The notes under the pieces were generated by a model that did not search any database, was not told where the DNA came from, and worked only from the letters and a program-made list of their open reading frames with translations. The position numbers and the translations under genes were made by a program. From the NCBI RefSeq assembly GCF_014644535.1, contig NZ_BMKW01000006.1:1-64000 (forward strand): 64,000 bases of DNA, written 5' to 3'. Shown here in pieces: positions 17,691 to 25,985 of this stretch (its first letter is position 1; every line of letters begins with the position of its first letter). Origin of the DNA: Neoroseomonas lacus. Its GTDB lineage: Bacteria; Pseudomonadota; Alphaproteobacteria; Acetobacterales; Acetobacteraceae.

Positions 17691-17890
17691 GAGTCAAAAT
17701 AAAACAGGTCTTATAGAAGAAGTTCTGGGTACTTTATAATTTAATATAATTATTAGTGGCGATGACGATCGTACATATACTGTCGTTCGATGGGTTAGGT
17801 GGGCATTTTGATATTATGGTCGGGGTGGAATGATGCAAATAAGACGAATGAATATATCGAATATTGTCAATCATTCGTAGTATCCATCCG
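17690..17890. other. AT-rich island with an inverted repeat
   Basis: About 200 bases with far lower GC than anything nearby and no open frame of note. ACGAATGA (17844-17851) and TCATTCGT (17871-17878) form an 8-bp inverted repeat around a 19-base AT-rich loop. It separates the broken genes on the left from the end of phzF on the right. It could be a remnant of a mobile-element end or a nucleoid-protein target. Confidence 0.5.
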
Positions 17891-17954
17891 GGAGCAGCCT
17901 AAATCCAGCTGATCGTGCCCACTTCCAGTAGAGCACTGCAACGACGGGTCATGA

Positions 17955-18809
17955 TCATGGATGGGTAACCTCGTCCAGGAGCTCCACACGGCCGGACAGC
18001 CGCAATCCCGTGCCATCGGGACCTCGGCGGACGAAGATCTCGGAAGGCCTGCCCATCGCTTCTCCCTGCCTTACGGTCAGCACGAGCGGCGCGGCGCCGA
18101 GAGTGCAGAGACCCGCATAGAGCGCGGTTGCGGCGATGCCGGTCGCGGCATCTTCCGGATAGCCGGAGTTCTGTGGGAATTGCCGCGCATGCGCTGAGGC
18201 GGAATTGGCCAGAACGTAAGGGTAAAGGCCCGTGGAACCGATCGCCTCGCACGCCGCGCGTACCGCGCCCGGGTCGGGCGCGAGCGCATGCAGCCGCGCG
18301 ACATCGCGCAGGGGAATGAGCGTCTTGATGCGGCTCGTCGTTGCATTTAGGACCGGCGCATCGGCAAGATCCGCAGCGGTGATGCCAAGGGCGGTGAGGA
18401 TTGGGGCAAGGTCAGCCACCGCCGCGGCGCGGCCGGCGGGCTGGGTCAGTTCGACGGTATCGTCCATGAAGATCGCACGTACCGGCCCGGACAGCGTTTC
18501 GATGTGCAATGTGGCGCCGGGTGCCTCGCCGCGGCGCCGCAGCAGCCAGGCGGCACCCAGCGAGGCGTGGCCGCACATCTCCATTTCATGCGCAGGAACG
18601 AAGAAGCGAAAACGGCGATCCGCTGACGCGGAATCCACGGGCGGCAGGACGAAGGCGCTCTCATGGCCATGATGGGCGGCGATCAGGCGCATCGCCTCGC
18701 CCGTCAGACCGCGCGCATCGGGTACGATCGGTGCCGGGTTGCCGCCGCCCGGCGCGGCCGGAAAGACAGAGACGAGAATGGTTCCGGGAACTCGCGGGGC
18801 CGATGACAT
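17955..18809 (-). CDS. PhzF-family isomerase
   Basis: A 284-residue protein of the PhzF/diaminopimelate-epimerase fold. The N-terminal half has GGNPAPIVPDA and the catalytic-glutamate segment HHGHESAFVLPP; then FFVPAHEMEMCGHASLGAAWLL; the C-terminal half has FPQNSGYPEDAATGIAATAL, all family hallmarks. PhzF itself isomerises a phenazine precursor, but most genomic members act on unknown small substrates, and no phenazine genes are here. It reads leftward from the regulator at 18858; the two could share a transcript because only 48 bases separate them. Confidence 0.85.
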   Translation of the reverse strand: MSSAPRVPGTILVSVFPAAPGGGNPAPIVPDARGLTGEAMRLIAAHHGHESAFVLPPVDSASADRRFRFFVPAHEMEMCGHASLGAAWLLRRRGEAPGATLHIETLSGPVRAIFMDDTVELTQPAGRAAAVADLAPILTALGITAADLADAPVLNATTSRIKTLIPLRDVARLHALAPDPGAVRAACEAIGSTGLYPYVLANSASAHARQFPQNSGYPEDAATGIAATALYAGLCTLGAAPLVLTVRQGEAMGRPSEIFVRRGPDGTGLRLSGRVELLDEVTHP

Positions 18810-18857
18810 GCCCTGCTGATACCAGTTGGGCCAAACATTCGCGCGCCCGATCGGGCC

Positions 18858-19619
18858 TTAGGAACGTCCCGATCGGGCCATCTTCGGAGAGTGTCCGGCA
18901 TGGCGCCGGAACAGTCGTGCAAGATGGGAGGGTGAGTTGACGCCAACCGCGCCTGCGGCTTCGGTGACGTCGGCGCCCGCGGCAAGGCGCCGCGCGGCGG
19001 CATCGACGCGGATGCGCGCGAGATGGGCGCCGATCCCCTCATTGAAATGGTTGCGGAACAGCCGCGTTAGGTGCCGGCGTGACACACCGAACCGCGCTGC
19101 GAGAGCGCCAAGGTCATGTCGCCCTGCGGGCTCCGCCGCGAGATGGGCAGCGACCGCCCGGACCAGGGCAGCGCCATGGTCGCGCGCCAGGGCCGGCAAT
19201 CCCTGATCCGCGACCTCGGCCAGGATGAGCTGGTCGACCAGGCGTGCGCGCTCGTCGCTGCGGCGCAGGCTGTCCCGATAGCCGAGCAACGGCAGCAGCG
19301 CCGGCGGCAATGGCCCGGCACGCCAGCCGGCACTGCGCGGCAGCCAGCCCGCCAGTTTGCCGTCGGCCGCGTAGAGCACCAGGTGCTGATGGCCTGCCGC
19401 CCCAGCGCGCGTCCGATGCCCCACGCCTGCCGTGACGACAAGCGCCTCGCCGGGACGCAGCACGTGTTCCGACCGGCCTCGGCTGTCGAGCGCGAAGCGC
19501 AGCGAGCCGGCACGCGGCATGAGAAGCATGGCGCAGTCATGGACATGCCAGTCGGTGGCATAGTCGTCGCCGCCGACAGTCGTTGCAGCCCAATCGGTAT
19601 GACCCAGCGAGAAGTACAT
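18858..19619 (-). CDS. AraC-family regulator with cupin N-terminus
   Basis: A 253-residue regulator. The N-terminal half is a cupin-like sensor (WHVHDCAMLLMPRAG, LRPGEALVVTAGVGHR), and the C-terminal 100 residues hold two helix-turn-helix motifs (LGALAARFGVSRRHLTRLFR and VTEAAGAVGVNSPSHLARLF, the latter unusually carrying N in place of the common F in GFxSxSHF). The start at 19619 matches the beginning of cupin similarity. Located just upstream of phzF on the same strand, it probably controls that gene. Confidence 0.85.
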   Translation of the reverse strand: MYFSLGHTDWAATTVGGDDYATDWHVHDCAMLLMPRAGSLRFALDSRGRSEHVLRPGEALVVTAGVGHRTRAGAAGHQHLVLYAADGKLAGWLPRSAGWRAGPLPPALLPLLGYRDSLRRSDERARLVDQLILAEVADQGLPALARDHGAALVRAVAAHLAAEPAGRHDLGALAARFGVSRRHLTRLFRNHFNEGIGAHLARIRVDAAARRLAAGADVTEAAGAVGVNSPSHLARLFRRHAGHSPKMARSGRS

Positions 19620-19953
19620 GGTACCTGGAGGATAGACGAAGGGTGAGCCAGAAGGGAGAGGGTTGTGCGACGCGGGCGTCCTACCGTGACGGGGGCCAGC
19701 ACTTCTTCGGGGATCAGTTTCGTCAGGTCGAGCACATCGAAGTCGAAGGAAGAGGGGGCGAGCAGGAAGGCAGTTCTTCCCTTGCGGGAACTGACCACTT
19801 TTGATCGTGAGGCAGTGCGCCGCCCAACCTCACCCACAGAAGCGCCAAAGCTCCCGTTGGCCAGTCGCCTCCATTGTCTCCACGCCTTTGATAACGAACA
19901 TCGCGCAAACAGAGAACCCTTGCGCGGGCACGAGGCTAGTGAAGAATGATCAT
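19620..19953. other. Divergent promoter region between two regulator genes
   Basis: 334 bases between the leftward AraC gene and the rightward GlxA-type gene. On the minus strand 19650-19837 encodes a protein-like stretch (TAFLLAPSSFDFDVLDL, then LIPEEVLAPVTVG) that runs on only as a shadow of the AraC gene. This may be a relic, but I cannot assign it. No clear operator was seen. Confidence 0.3.
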
Positions 19954-20919
19954 ATGACGGCCCGGATCGGAATTCTTCTCACGCCAGATTTCGGACTGAC
20001 CTCGTTCACATCGATCGTGGAGGTGATGCGAAGCGCGAACACGCTGCAGGGGTCGGATGTCTACGCGTGGCAGATCATCGCGGCCGAGGCCGGCCCAGTC
20101 CTGAGCACGGCGGGTGTCGCCATCATGGCGGGGCCGCTGCCCTCGGAACACACCGCTTTCGAACGCATCTTCGTCCCGGCAGCCGGCAATCCCGCGCTGT
20201 ATGACAATGCGAGGGTTCTGCAATGGCTGCGGCGCGCACATCGCCATGGCGTACAGGTGGTCGGTGTCTCTGGCGGCGCCTTTCTTCTTGCGAAGGCGGG
20301 CCTGCTCCATGGCCGGCGCTTCACAATCCACTGGGAGCATATTGAACCCTTGCTCGAGGCATTTCCGGACCTGACACCACAGCAGACCGTCCACGAAATT
20401 GACGGCAGCACGGTTACGGCAGCGGGCGGCATCGCCACCTTTGACCTGATGCTGACGCTCTTGGCGCAGGATCGCGGAGCGGCATTCTCCGCGCGTGTTG
20501 GTGACTGGCTGCTCCACACCGAGCATCGATCTGGCGCGCAATTACAGAGGTCTGATCCCGGCACGCGCAATGCGGTCGAGCATGGTGCGCTGGCCCGCGT
20601 GCTTGCGCATATCGAAGGCCATGCCCACGAACCGCTGACGCTCCAGGCGTTGGCAGCGAATGCCAGGCTGTCGAGTCGTCACCTGGAGCGCCTGTTTCAG
20701 CAATATCTCGGCCGATCGGTGCATGATCATTTGGTGGACGTCCGTCTGTCGCGGGCGCGGGTGTTGCTGCGCCAGACGCCGTTGGCGATCGGCGAGATCG
20801 CGATTGCAACTGGCTATGCCAGTGCCAGCCACTTCACGCAGATCTATCGCACGCGCTTCGGGATTACGCCGCGGGTGGAACGGCAGCAGGAACGGCGGCG
20901 CCTTGGACGTTTTCCGTGA
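19954..20919 (+). CDS. GlxA-type AraC regulator with DJ-1/PfpI domain
   Basis: A 321-residue protein. Residues 1 to about 190 form a DJ-1/PfpI-like amidotransferase fold (RIGILLTPDFGLTSFTSIVE, GVSGGAFLLAKAGLL, VTAAGGIATFDLMLTLL). The elbow position where a Cys would sit in active members is Gly/Ser here, so it is likely a sensor only. The C-terminus is a two-HTH AraC domain (LQALAANARLSSRHLERLFQ, IGEIAIATGYASASHFTQIY). ATG 19954 is chosen because family similarity begins there. Relatives control glycine betaine/carnitine and amine catabolism, which fits the convergent amine-oxidase gene. The 3' end overlaps that gene by 56 bases. Confidence 0.86.
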   Translation: MTARIGILLTPDFGLTSFTSIVEVMRSANTLQGSDVYAWQIIAAEAGPVLSTAGVAIMAGPLPSEHTAFERIFVPAAGNPALYDNARVLQWLRRAHRHGVQVVGVSGGAFLLAKAGLLHGRRFTIHWEHIEPLLEAFPDLTPQQTVHEIDGSTVTAAGGIATFDLMLTLLAQDRGAAFSARVGDWLLHTEHRSGAQLQRSDPGTRNAVEHGALARVLAHIEGHAHEPLTLQALAANARLSSRHLERLFQQYLGRSVHDHLVDVRLSRARVLLRQTPLAIGEIAIATGYASASHFTQIYRTRFGITPRVERQQERRRLGRFP

Positions 20920-22066
20920 TGACGGCGCAGCGATTGGCGGGTGCGCCGCCGCCCGCCCAGCTCGGCACGCTCTCGGCCGACCGCTCGCCAGCGATGGCCT
21001 GCGCCACCGCACGCCCCATCAGGGCACCGAACTTGAAGCCGTGGCCGGAACAGGCGCTGATGATCCAGCCGCACTCCGCCAACGGCTCCACGATGAAGCG
21101 CTCATCCGCCGTCACCGTGTAGTAGCAGGCGCGGCAGTCCGTGATCCTATAGCTTTCGGCGTCACGAAGGTTTCCCGCGATGGCCGAATGCAGCCGCGCC
21201 ACATCCTCCGTCCGGACATCGCGCGGCGCATCGGGATCCCCGGTCAGCGAAAAGCTGTGGTCGCCGATCTTCAGGCGCGTGCCCTGTCGCGGAGGCAGGA
21301 TATACGCCCCGTTTGCACCTCGGGAGATGATGACTGGCGCGACGGCCCAGGCCGCCGCCATCGTGGCGGGTGGCTCCAGATAGATCACCGCCTGGCGCGA
21401 CGGTACCGCCGCTCTGTCATAGGCCGGCAAAAGACGCCCCACCCAGGCTCCGGCGGCGACGACCACCAGGTCAGCTTCGTAGTCGCGGGCGTCCGCGGTC
21501 ACCGTGCCCCTGACCGGATCGATTGCGGTGACCCGCGTGCGGGACAGCAACTGCGCGCCGTGTCGCGCGAGCCAGCGCACCAGATCCTCGACGATGCGCG
21601 AGGCAAAGAGGATCCCTGAACCCTGCGCCTCCAGGATTCGCGCGAAGGCTTCGACGCGCAGCATCGGAAATGACCGACGGGCGGTGGCCGGATCGATCTC
21701 GCGCAGGGCCAGCCCCGCCTCGGCCTGGGTCGCAGCTACAGCCTCGATCCAGCTCTCTTGCCCGCTGGACAGGAGGTGAATTGAGGGCGTCGGTTCGAGG
21801 TGGACGGCGCCGAGGTCTGACCATAACTCGTCCCAGGCGGCGAAGGCCTGCGGGATCAACCGGGCATAGCCCCGCATCTCGCCATAGGCGTGCCGGATGA
21901 TGCGGTGTTCGTCGAAGGACGAGCCGAGCGGATTCGGCAAGTCGCCCTGCTCGATGACCGTCACGGCAAACCCACGTCGCGTCAGCGCCCACGCCGTGCA
22001 CAACCCGGCGATGCCGCCGCCGGCGACCAGAATGCGTCCCTGCCGACGCGGTGCGCGCACCGTCAC
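20864..22066 (-). CDS. FAD-dependent amine oxidase, sarcosine-oxidase-like (DAO family)
   Basis: A 400-residue flavoprotein of the monomeric sarcosine oxidase / N-methyltryptophan oxidase group, oxidising secondary or N-methyl amino acids with release of peroxide. GGGIAGLCTAWALTRRG is the Rossmann FAD motif, followed by SSFDEHRIIRHAYGE (family hallmark). CRACYYTVTADERFIVEP carries the cysteine that covalently binds FAD in relatives, and SGHGFKFGALMG closes the site. It is the last gene of a three-gene leftward operon and overlaps the receptor gene by 4 bases. Its 3' end overlaps the convergent GlxA-type gene. Confidence 0.86.
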   Translation of the reverse strand: MTVRAPRRQGRILVAGGGIAGLCTAWALTRRGFAVTVIEQGDLPNPLGSSFDEHRIIRHAYGEMRGYARLIPQAFAAWDELWSDLGAVHLEPTPSIHLLSSGQESWIEAVAATQAEAGLALREIDPATARRSFPMLRVEAFARILEAQGSGILFASRIVEDLVRWLARHGAQLLSRTRVTAIDPVRGTVTADARDYEADLVVVAAGAWVGRLLPAYDRAAVPSRQAVIYLEPPATMAAAWAVAPVIISRGANGAYILPPRQGTRLKIGDHSFSLTGDPDAPRDVRTEDVARLHSAIAGNLRDAESYRITDCRACYYTVTADERFIVEPLAECGWIISACSGHGFKFGALMGRAVAQAIAGERSAESVPSWAGGGAPANRCAVITENVQGAAVPAAVPPAA

Positions 22067-23637
22067 TGGCGTACCGCGTCCATCGCCAAGGTGTATTCAT
22101 CCTCCCGCACGCTATAGGCGATGCCGGCCCTTGTGCCCCAGGTATTGATGGGGAAGTACAGAGGAATGATCGCCTGCTTGTCGGTGATCCCGCGGTCGGC
22201 CACCTGGCGCACCAACGCCTCCCGCGCGGCTTCATCGATGGTACGGCCGGCTTCGTCGATCAACGCATCGGTGCGGTTGTCGGAGAACTGTCCCCAATTC
22301 CCCGAGCCGATCCCGCGCTGTCGATCCTGCGTATGCAGGATGCGCTGCAACTGCGTCAGCACTTCGCTGCGCGCAGAAAGCGAACCGCTCAGCGTGGCGC
22401 TGAATTCATGCCGTGCGGCACGCGAGAAGTAGATGGCCGAGGGCATGGCATCGACCCGTGTGCGAATGCCGATGCGCGTCCACATCTGGCTTACCGCCTG
22501 CAGTACCTGCGCGTCGAGCGGGTAGCGGTTGTTCGGTCCCGAAAGAGCGAGGTCGAACCCTGCGGCCAGACCGGCTTCCTGCATCAGGCGTCGCGCCGCT
22601 GCGATGTCCGCGCGCGGCACCTCCGGCTGCGGCCGCAATGCCGGATACACCGTCGGTACCGCCTGGCCATGCAGCAGACGCTCGGTCAACGCCGCGCGGT
22701 CGATCGCCAGGGACATCGCCCGCCGGACGCGCACATCCTGGAGCGGATTGCTGGGCAATGGCCGACCCTGCGCATCCGTGACGTTGGGCGATTCGCTGCG
22801 CCCCACATCAAGGCCCAAATAGTAGAAACGTACGCCGGGGGCCGAAGACAATCGCAGGTCGTCGCGGCGCCGCAGTGTCTCGATATCAGCGCCGCTGACG
22901 AAGTTGATCATGTCGACATCGCCGGCCAGGAGGGCAGCGGTACGTGCGCCATTGTTGACGATTGGCCTGATGACAACCGACTGCCATTCTGGTCTGTTGC
23001 CGGCATAGGACGGGTTGCGCTCGAGGACGATGGCGCTGCCGCGGCTGCGGGACACCAGGCGGTAGGGGCCGCTGCCAATGGTGGCTGCGCCTGAATCATA
23101 GTCAGCTGTCGTCGCGGCGGCAGCCGTCGCACGGGACAGGATGGCGACGGAGCGCAGCGAGTGCATGAGCAGCGGCGCCGGTGCATTTGTTCGCAGCCGA
23201 AGCCGCCGCTCATCGAGCACCTCGACCGTGCTAATATCCTGCAGATACCAGCGAAAGCTCGACGGACTGCCCGGTACGTTGCGGGCGCGCTCGTAGGAGA
23301 AGGCGACATCGTCGGCGGTCAGCGGCCCGCCATTGTGGAACGTGACGCCGGACCGCAGGGTCACCTCCCACGTCAGGTCGTCAATGTTCGTCCACTCCAG
23401 GGCGACGTCAGCCACCAGCTCGCCTGCGGCGGTCAGGCGCGTCAGGGAACCGAAGATATGCTTCGCCAGTTCCATGTTCGGCGTCAGGTCGTAGAAATGC
23501 GGGTCCAGCGATGTCGCTTCGCTGGCGACGCCGATGCGCAGGGTCTGGGAGGCCGTCGGCTGCGCGAGGAAGGCCGCGACCGTCGCCGCGATCAGCGCCG
23601 CTCCGCGCCCACGCGATCTCATCTGTCGCGCGATCAT
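22063..23637 (-). CDS. Peptide-type ABC transporter binding protein (family 5)
   Basis: A 524-residue DppA/OppA-type receptor with a signal peptide (SRGRGAALIAATVAAFLAQP, cleavage near TASQ). Family motifs include EATSLDPHFYDLTPNMELAKH, LTWEVTLRSGVTFHNGGPLT, GSGPYRLVSRSRGS and RVRRAMSLAIDRAAL. It overlaps the dipeptidase gene upstream and the amine oxidase downstream by 4 bases each, so receptor, dipeptidase and oxidase are one unit, probably for uptake and breakdown of a modified peptide or N-alkyl amino acid (inference). Permease and ATPase genes are absent. Confidence 0.88.
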   Translation of the reverse strand: MIARQMRSRGRGAALIAATVAAFLAQPTASQTLRIGVASEATSLDPHFYDLTPNMELAKHIFGSLTRLTAAGELVADVALEWTNIDDLTWEVTLRSGVTFHNGGPLTADDVAFSYERARNVPGSPSSFRWYLQDISTVEVLDERRLRLRTNAPAPLLMHSLRSVAILSRATAAAATTADYDSGAATIGSGPYRLVSRSRGSAIVLERNPSYAGNRPEWQSVVIRPIVNNGARTAALLAGDVDMINFVSGADIETLRRRDDLRLSSAPGVRFYYLGLDVGRSESPNVTDAQGRPLPSNPLQDVRVRRAMSLAIDRAALTERLLHGQAVPTVYPALRPQPEVPRADIAAARRLMQEAGLAAGFDLALSGPNNRYPLDAQVLQAVSQMWTRIGIRTRVDAMPSAIYFSRAARHEFSATLSGSLSARSEVLTQLQRILHTQDRQRGIGSGNWGQFSDNRTDALIDEAGRTIDEAAREALVRQVADRGITDKQAIIPLYFPINTWGTRAGIAYSVREDEYTLAMDAVRQ

Positions 23638-24614
23638 TGCCAGATCCCCTCGGCCACGCGCAGGTAGTTCTCGCCAAGGATGCCGCGTGCCTCGGTCTCG
23701 CTGAAGCCGTTGTCAAGGAGGGCATCTGCCAGTTGCGGCATCTGCTCCGGCTCGAAGTAGTTCCAGGGTGGCGGCCGCAATGCCTTGCGGCCGGTCCAGC
23801 GATGCGGTGTCTTTGCGAAGTTGCGGTAGTGCTCGCGGGTGAAATAGACGTTGTCGATGCCGATCGCGACATGCTGGGGTCCTACGCTATCGGCGATATA
23901 GCGGATATGGCGCAGCATGTCGGCGACCTCGGCGGTGCCCTCCTCGCTCAGGAAATTGCCGATGCCGGTGACGCCGATAACGCCACCGGAGCCGGCACAG
24001 GCACGGATCAGATCGTCGGGGATGTTCCGTTCATGCCCGTGGACAGCGATGGCGTTGGAATGGCTGAAGATGACGGGTGTCGTGGAACATTCGAAGATGT
24101 CGCGGCACGAGGCATAGCCAGTGTGGGTGGCATCAACGATCATGCCGACCTGGTTCATCCGCCGGATCAGGCTGCGGCCGAAGCTGCTGAGGCCGGCATC
24201 GCTCTCCTCGAGGCAGCCATCCGCCGCGGCATTGCGCTTGTTGTAGGCGAGCAGCATCTGGCGCACGCCAAGGGCGTAGTACACCTCGACCATCTCCACA
24301 TCGCCGCCGAGGCCGTTGCTGCCCTGGAAGTTGAACTGGATGGCCAGCTTGCCATCACGCTTGGCCTGGCGGATGTCAGGGACGGAGAGAGCGAGGCGAT
24401 AGCGCTCGGGCTCGCGAAGGATACCGGCCCGGACCATGGCGAGGTGGCGCATCGTCTGCTCGATGCCGTGCCGGTCGCCGCTGAGTGACAAGGAGACTGA
24501 GGAGATGCCTGCCGCGACATAGCGCGGCAGGATCGTGTCGAGATCCTCGTAAGGCTCGCTATAGGGAAGGACCAAGTCGCAACTGATCACCGATTCCCAG
24601 AAGGACTGTCCCAT
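23634..24614 (-). CDS. M19-family dipeptidase-like protein, variant metal site
   Basis: A 326-residue membrane-dipeptidase (M19) fold protein. Present are DATHTG (H164), VIFSHSN (H185), RNIPDDLIRA, IGIDNVY (D254) and GILGENYLRV, matching the back half of the zinc site and the family C-terminus. Missing are the N-terminal HxD zinc ligands (SCDLVLP stands where GHNDLP is expected) and the bridging Glu (Gln97 in IQFNFQG). It either binds one metal or has changed chemistry. It heads a three-gene operon with a peptide receptor and amine oxidase, and overlaps the receptor gene by 4 bases. Confidence 0.8.
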   Translation of the reverse strand: MGQSFWESVISCDLVLPYSEPYEDLDTILPRYVAAGISSVSLSLSGDRHGIEQTMRHLAMVRAGILREPERYRLALSVPDIRQAKRDGKLAIQFNFQGSNGLGGDVEMVEVYYALGVRQMLLAYNKRNAAADGCLEESDAGLSSFGRSLIRRMNQVGMIVDATHTGYASCRDIFECSTTPVIFSHSNAIAVHGHERNIPDDLIRACAGSGGVIGVTGIGNFLSEEGTAEVADMLRHIRYIADSVGPQHVAIGIDNVYFTREHYRNFAKTPHRWTGRKALRPPPWNYFEPEQMPQLADALLDNGFSETEARGILGENYLRVAEGIWQ

Positions 24615-25205
24615 CGCCGCATCCCCGGTTGCCGATGGTGCAGCCTAGAGGGAAGGTTGAGGCCCTTTTGTCGGTTTTGGGACACGCACCGACGATCACC
24701 ATGTTCGCGGCGGCGTCCAGTCGATGAGCGGATCGGCCACCCACGCTGCGTCTGGACGTGACGGTTGATCACCTGAAGCGCGGCATCAGTCATGGGGCTC
24801 TGGGGCATTCGGCTGTTGGCGCTCCAACCGCCTCTCGCCTTTGCTTTGGGCCCGTCGCCGCAAGGCGGCTGAGACCAAGGCCAGGCAGCGTGATTCTGGC
24901 GGTTGGCCCGGCATGTCGCAGCTCGTGCGCGATGGAAGGGCTGGGTCGACGCTGGTGTTCATGGCCCTCGATCAGCGCGACCGTCCTCGCCCTTCGGGCA
25001 TGGAAGCGGCTTTGCCGCTCGGTCGCGCAGGCCGGCAGTGCCCTCGGAGCCGAAGCAGTACGGCAACTGCGTCACCTTCAGGGGGGACGGACGCATGAAC
25101 GTTGATCCTGATGCGCAGCACCAACGATCTCATTGTGATTCAAAAAATGAAAATGGAATTCCAAAACCATTTGACGATGAGGCCAGGCTGGCGCACATAG
25201 GGGGC
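24615..25205. other. Divergent intergenic region, no gene assigned
   Basis: 591 bases between the leftward dipeptidase operon and the rightward IclR gene. Open frames here are short and show no recognisable family. The right end, 25130-25175, is AT-rich and contains an operator-like palindrome for the IclR protein. Nothing else stands out. Confidence 0.4.
25152..25171 (+). promoter_or_regulatory. Probable IclR-type operator
   Basis: AATGGAATTCCAAAACCATT contains the perfect palindrome TGGAATTCCA (25154-25163) and outer AATGG/CCATT arms, resembling the TGGAAAT-type sites of IclR proteins. It lies 35 bases before the IclR start in an AT-rich pocket, fitting autoregulation. Confidence 0.5.
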
Positions 25206-25985
25206 ATGAAGACGACCAAGACGCCCGAAGCTGGACAGGTGACCGTCGCCATGGCGCGTGGCCTGGAGGTGCTGCTTGCCTTCGCCGCCGACGACGAATG
25301 GCTTGGCAATGCAGAACTCGCGGCGCGAACCGGTCTGCCAAAGCCCACCGTCACCAGGGCCACGAATACCCTTGTCGAAACGGGCTTCCTCGAACCCGAC
25401 CCGGCCTCCCAGCGCTTTCGCCTTGGCCCCTCGGCGCTGGTTCTGGCGGGGCGCGTGACAAACTTCGCCTCCCTGCGTGTCACGTTGCGGCCAATACTCC
25501 AGGGGGTCGTCAAGGATACCGGTGCCAGCGTCGGTGCTGTTCATGCTGACCGCGGTGAATTGACCTATTTCGAATACTGCCGGTCCGATGGGCCGATCGC
25601 GATTTCGCTTGGCACGGGTTCTCGCGTGGCCATGCTGCATTCGGCGGCTGCGTCGGCGATGCTTTCAGTGGCCGCACCCCTCGAGCGAGAGCGTTTGCTT
25701 GCTGATGCGTCAGTCCATGGCCCGGACGAGATGGCCGCCCTGGTGGCACAGGCGGCGCGTGGCGCAGCCGAAATGGCAGAGTTCGGCCACTGCCGGTCAT
25801 TCGGGCTTTGGCACCCGCATGTGAATTCCATCGCCGTCCCGTATCGCGTTCCGGTGACGGGCATGCTCACGGCAATCACGGCCGCCGGTCCGATCTACGC
25901 GATGACGCCGGAACACCTGGTGAGCGTCGTCGCACCACGACTCCAGGCCGCCGTGGCGGATTTGCAAAGGAGATTCGGGCTATGA
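25206..25985 (+). CDS. IclR-family transcriptional regulator
   Basis: A 259-residue regulator: an N-terminal winged HTH (AMARGLEVLLAFAADDEWLG, LAARTGLPKPTVTRATNTLV, then FRLGPSALVLAG) and a GAF-like effector domain (LRPILQGVVKDTGASVGAV, SRVAMLHSAAASAML, SIAVPYRVP). The frame is open from 24903, but family similarity begins at ATG 25206. It overlaps the TctC gene by ATGA, so it is cotranscribed with the genes it presumably controls. Its effector is likely the substrate of the catabolic run downstream. Confidence 0.87.
   Translation: MKTTKTPEAGQVTVAMARGLEVLLAFAADDEWLGNAELAARTGLPKPTVTRATNTLVETGFLEPDPASQRFRLGPSALVLAGRVTNFASLRVTLRPILQGVVKDTGASVGAVHADRGELTYFEYCRSDGPIAISLGTGSRVAMLHSAAASAMLSVAAPLERERLLADASVHGPDEMAALVAQAARGAAEMAEFGHCRSFGLWHPHVNSIAVPYRVPVTGMLTAITAAGPIYAMTPEHLVSVVAPRLQAAVADLQRRFGL

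Noticed and set aside
22051-23094. 347-codon plus-strand open frame opposite the peptide receptor
   Set aside because: Shadow of the receptor and amine oxidase genes, without motifs.
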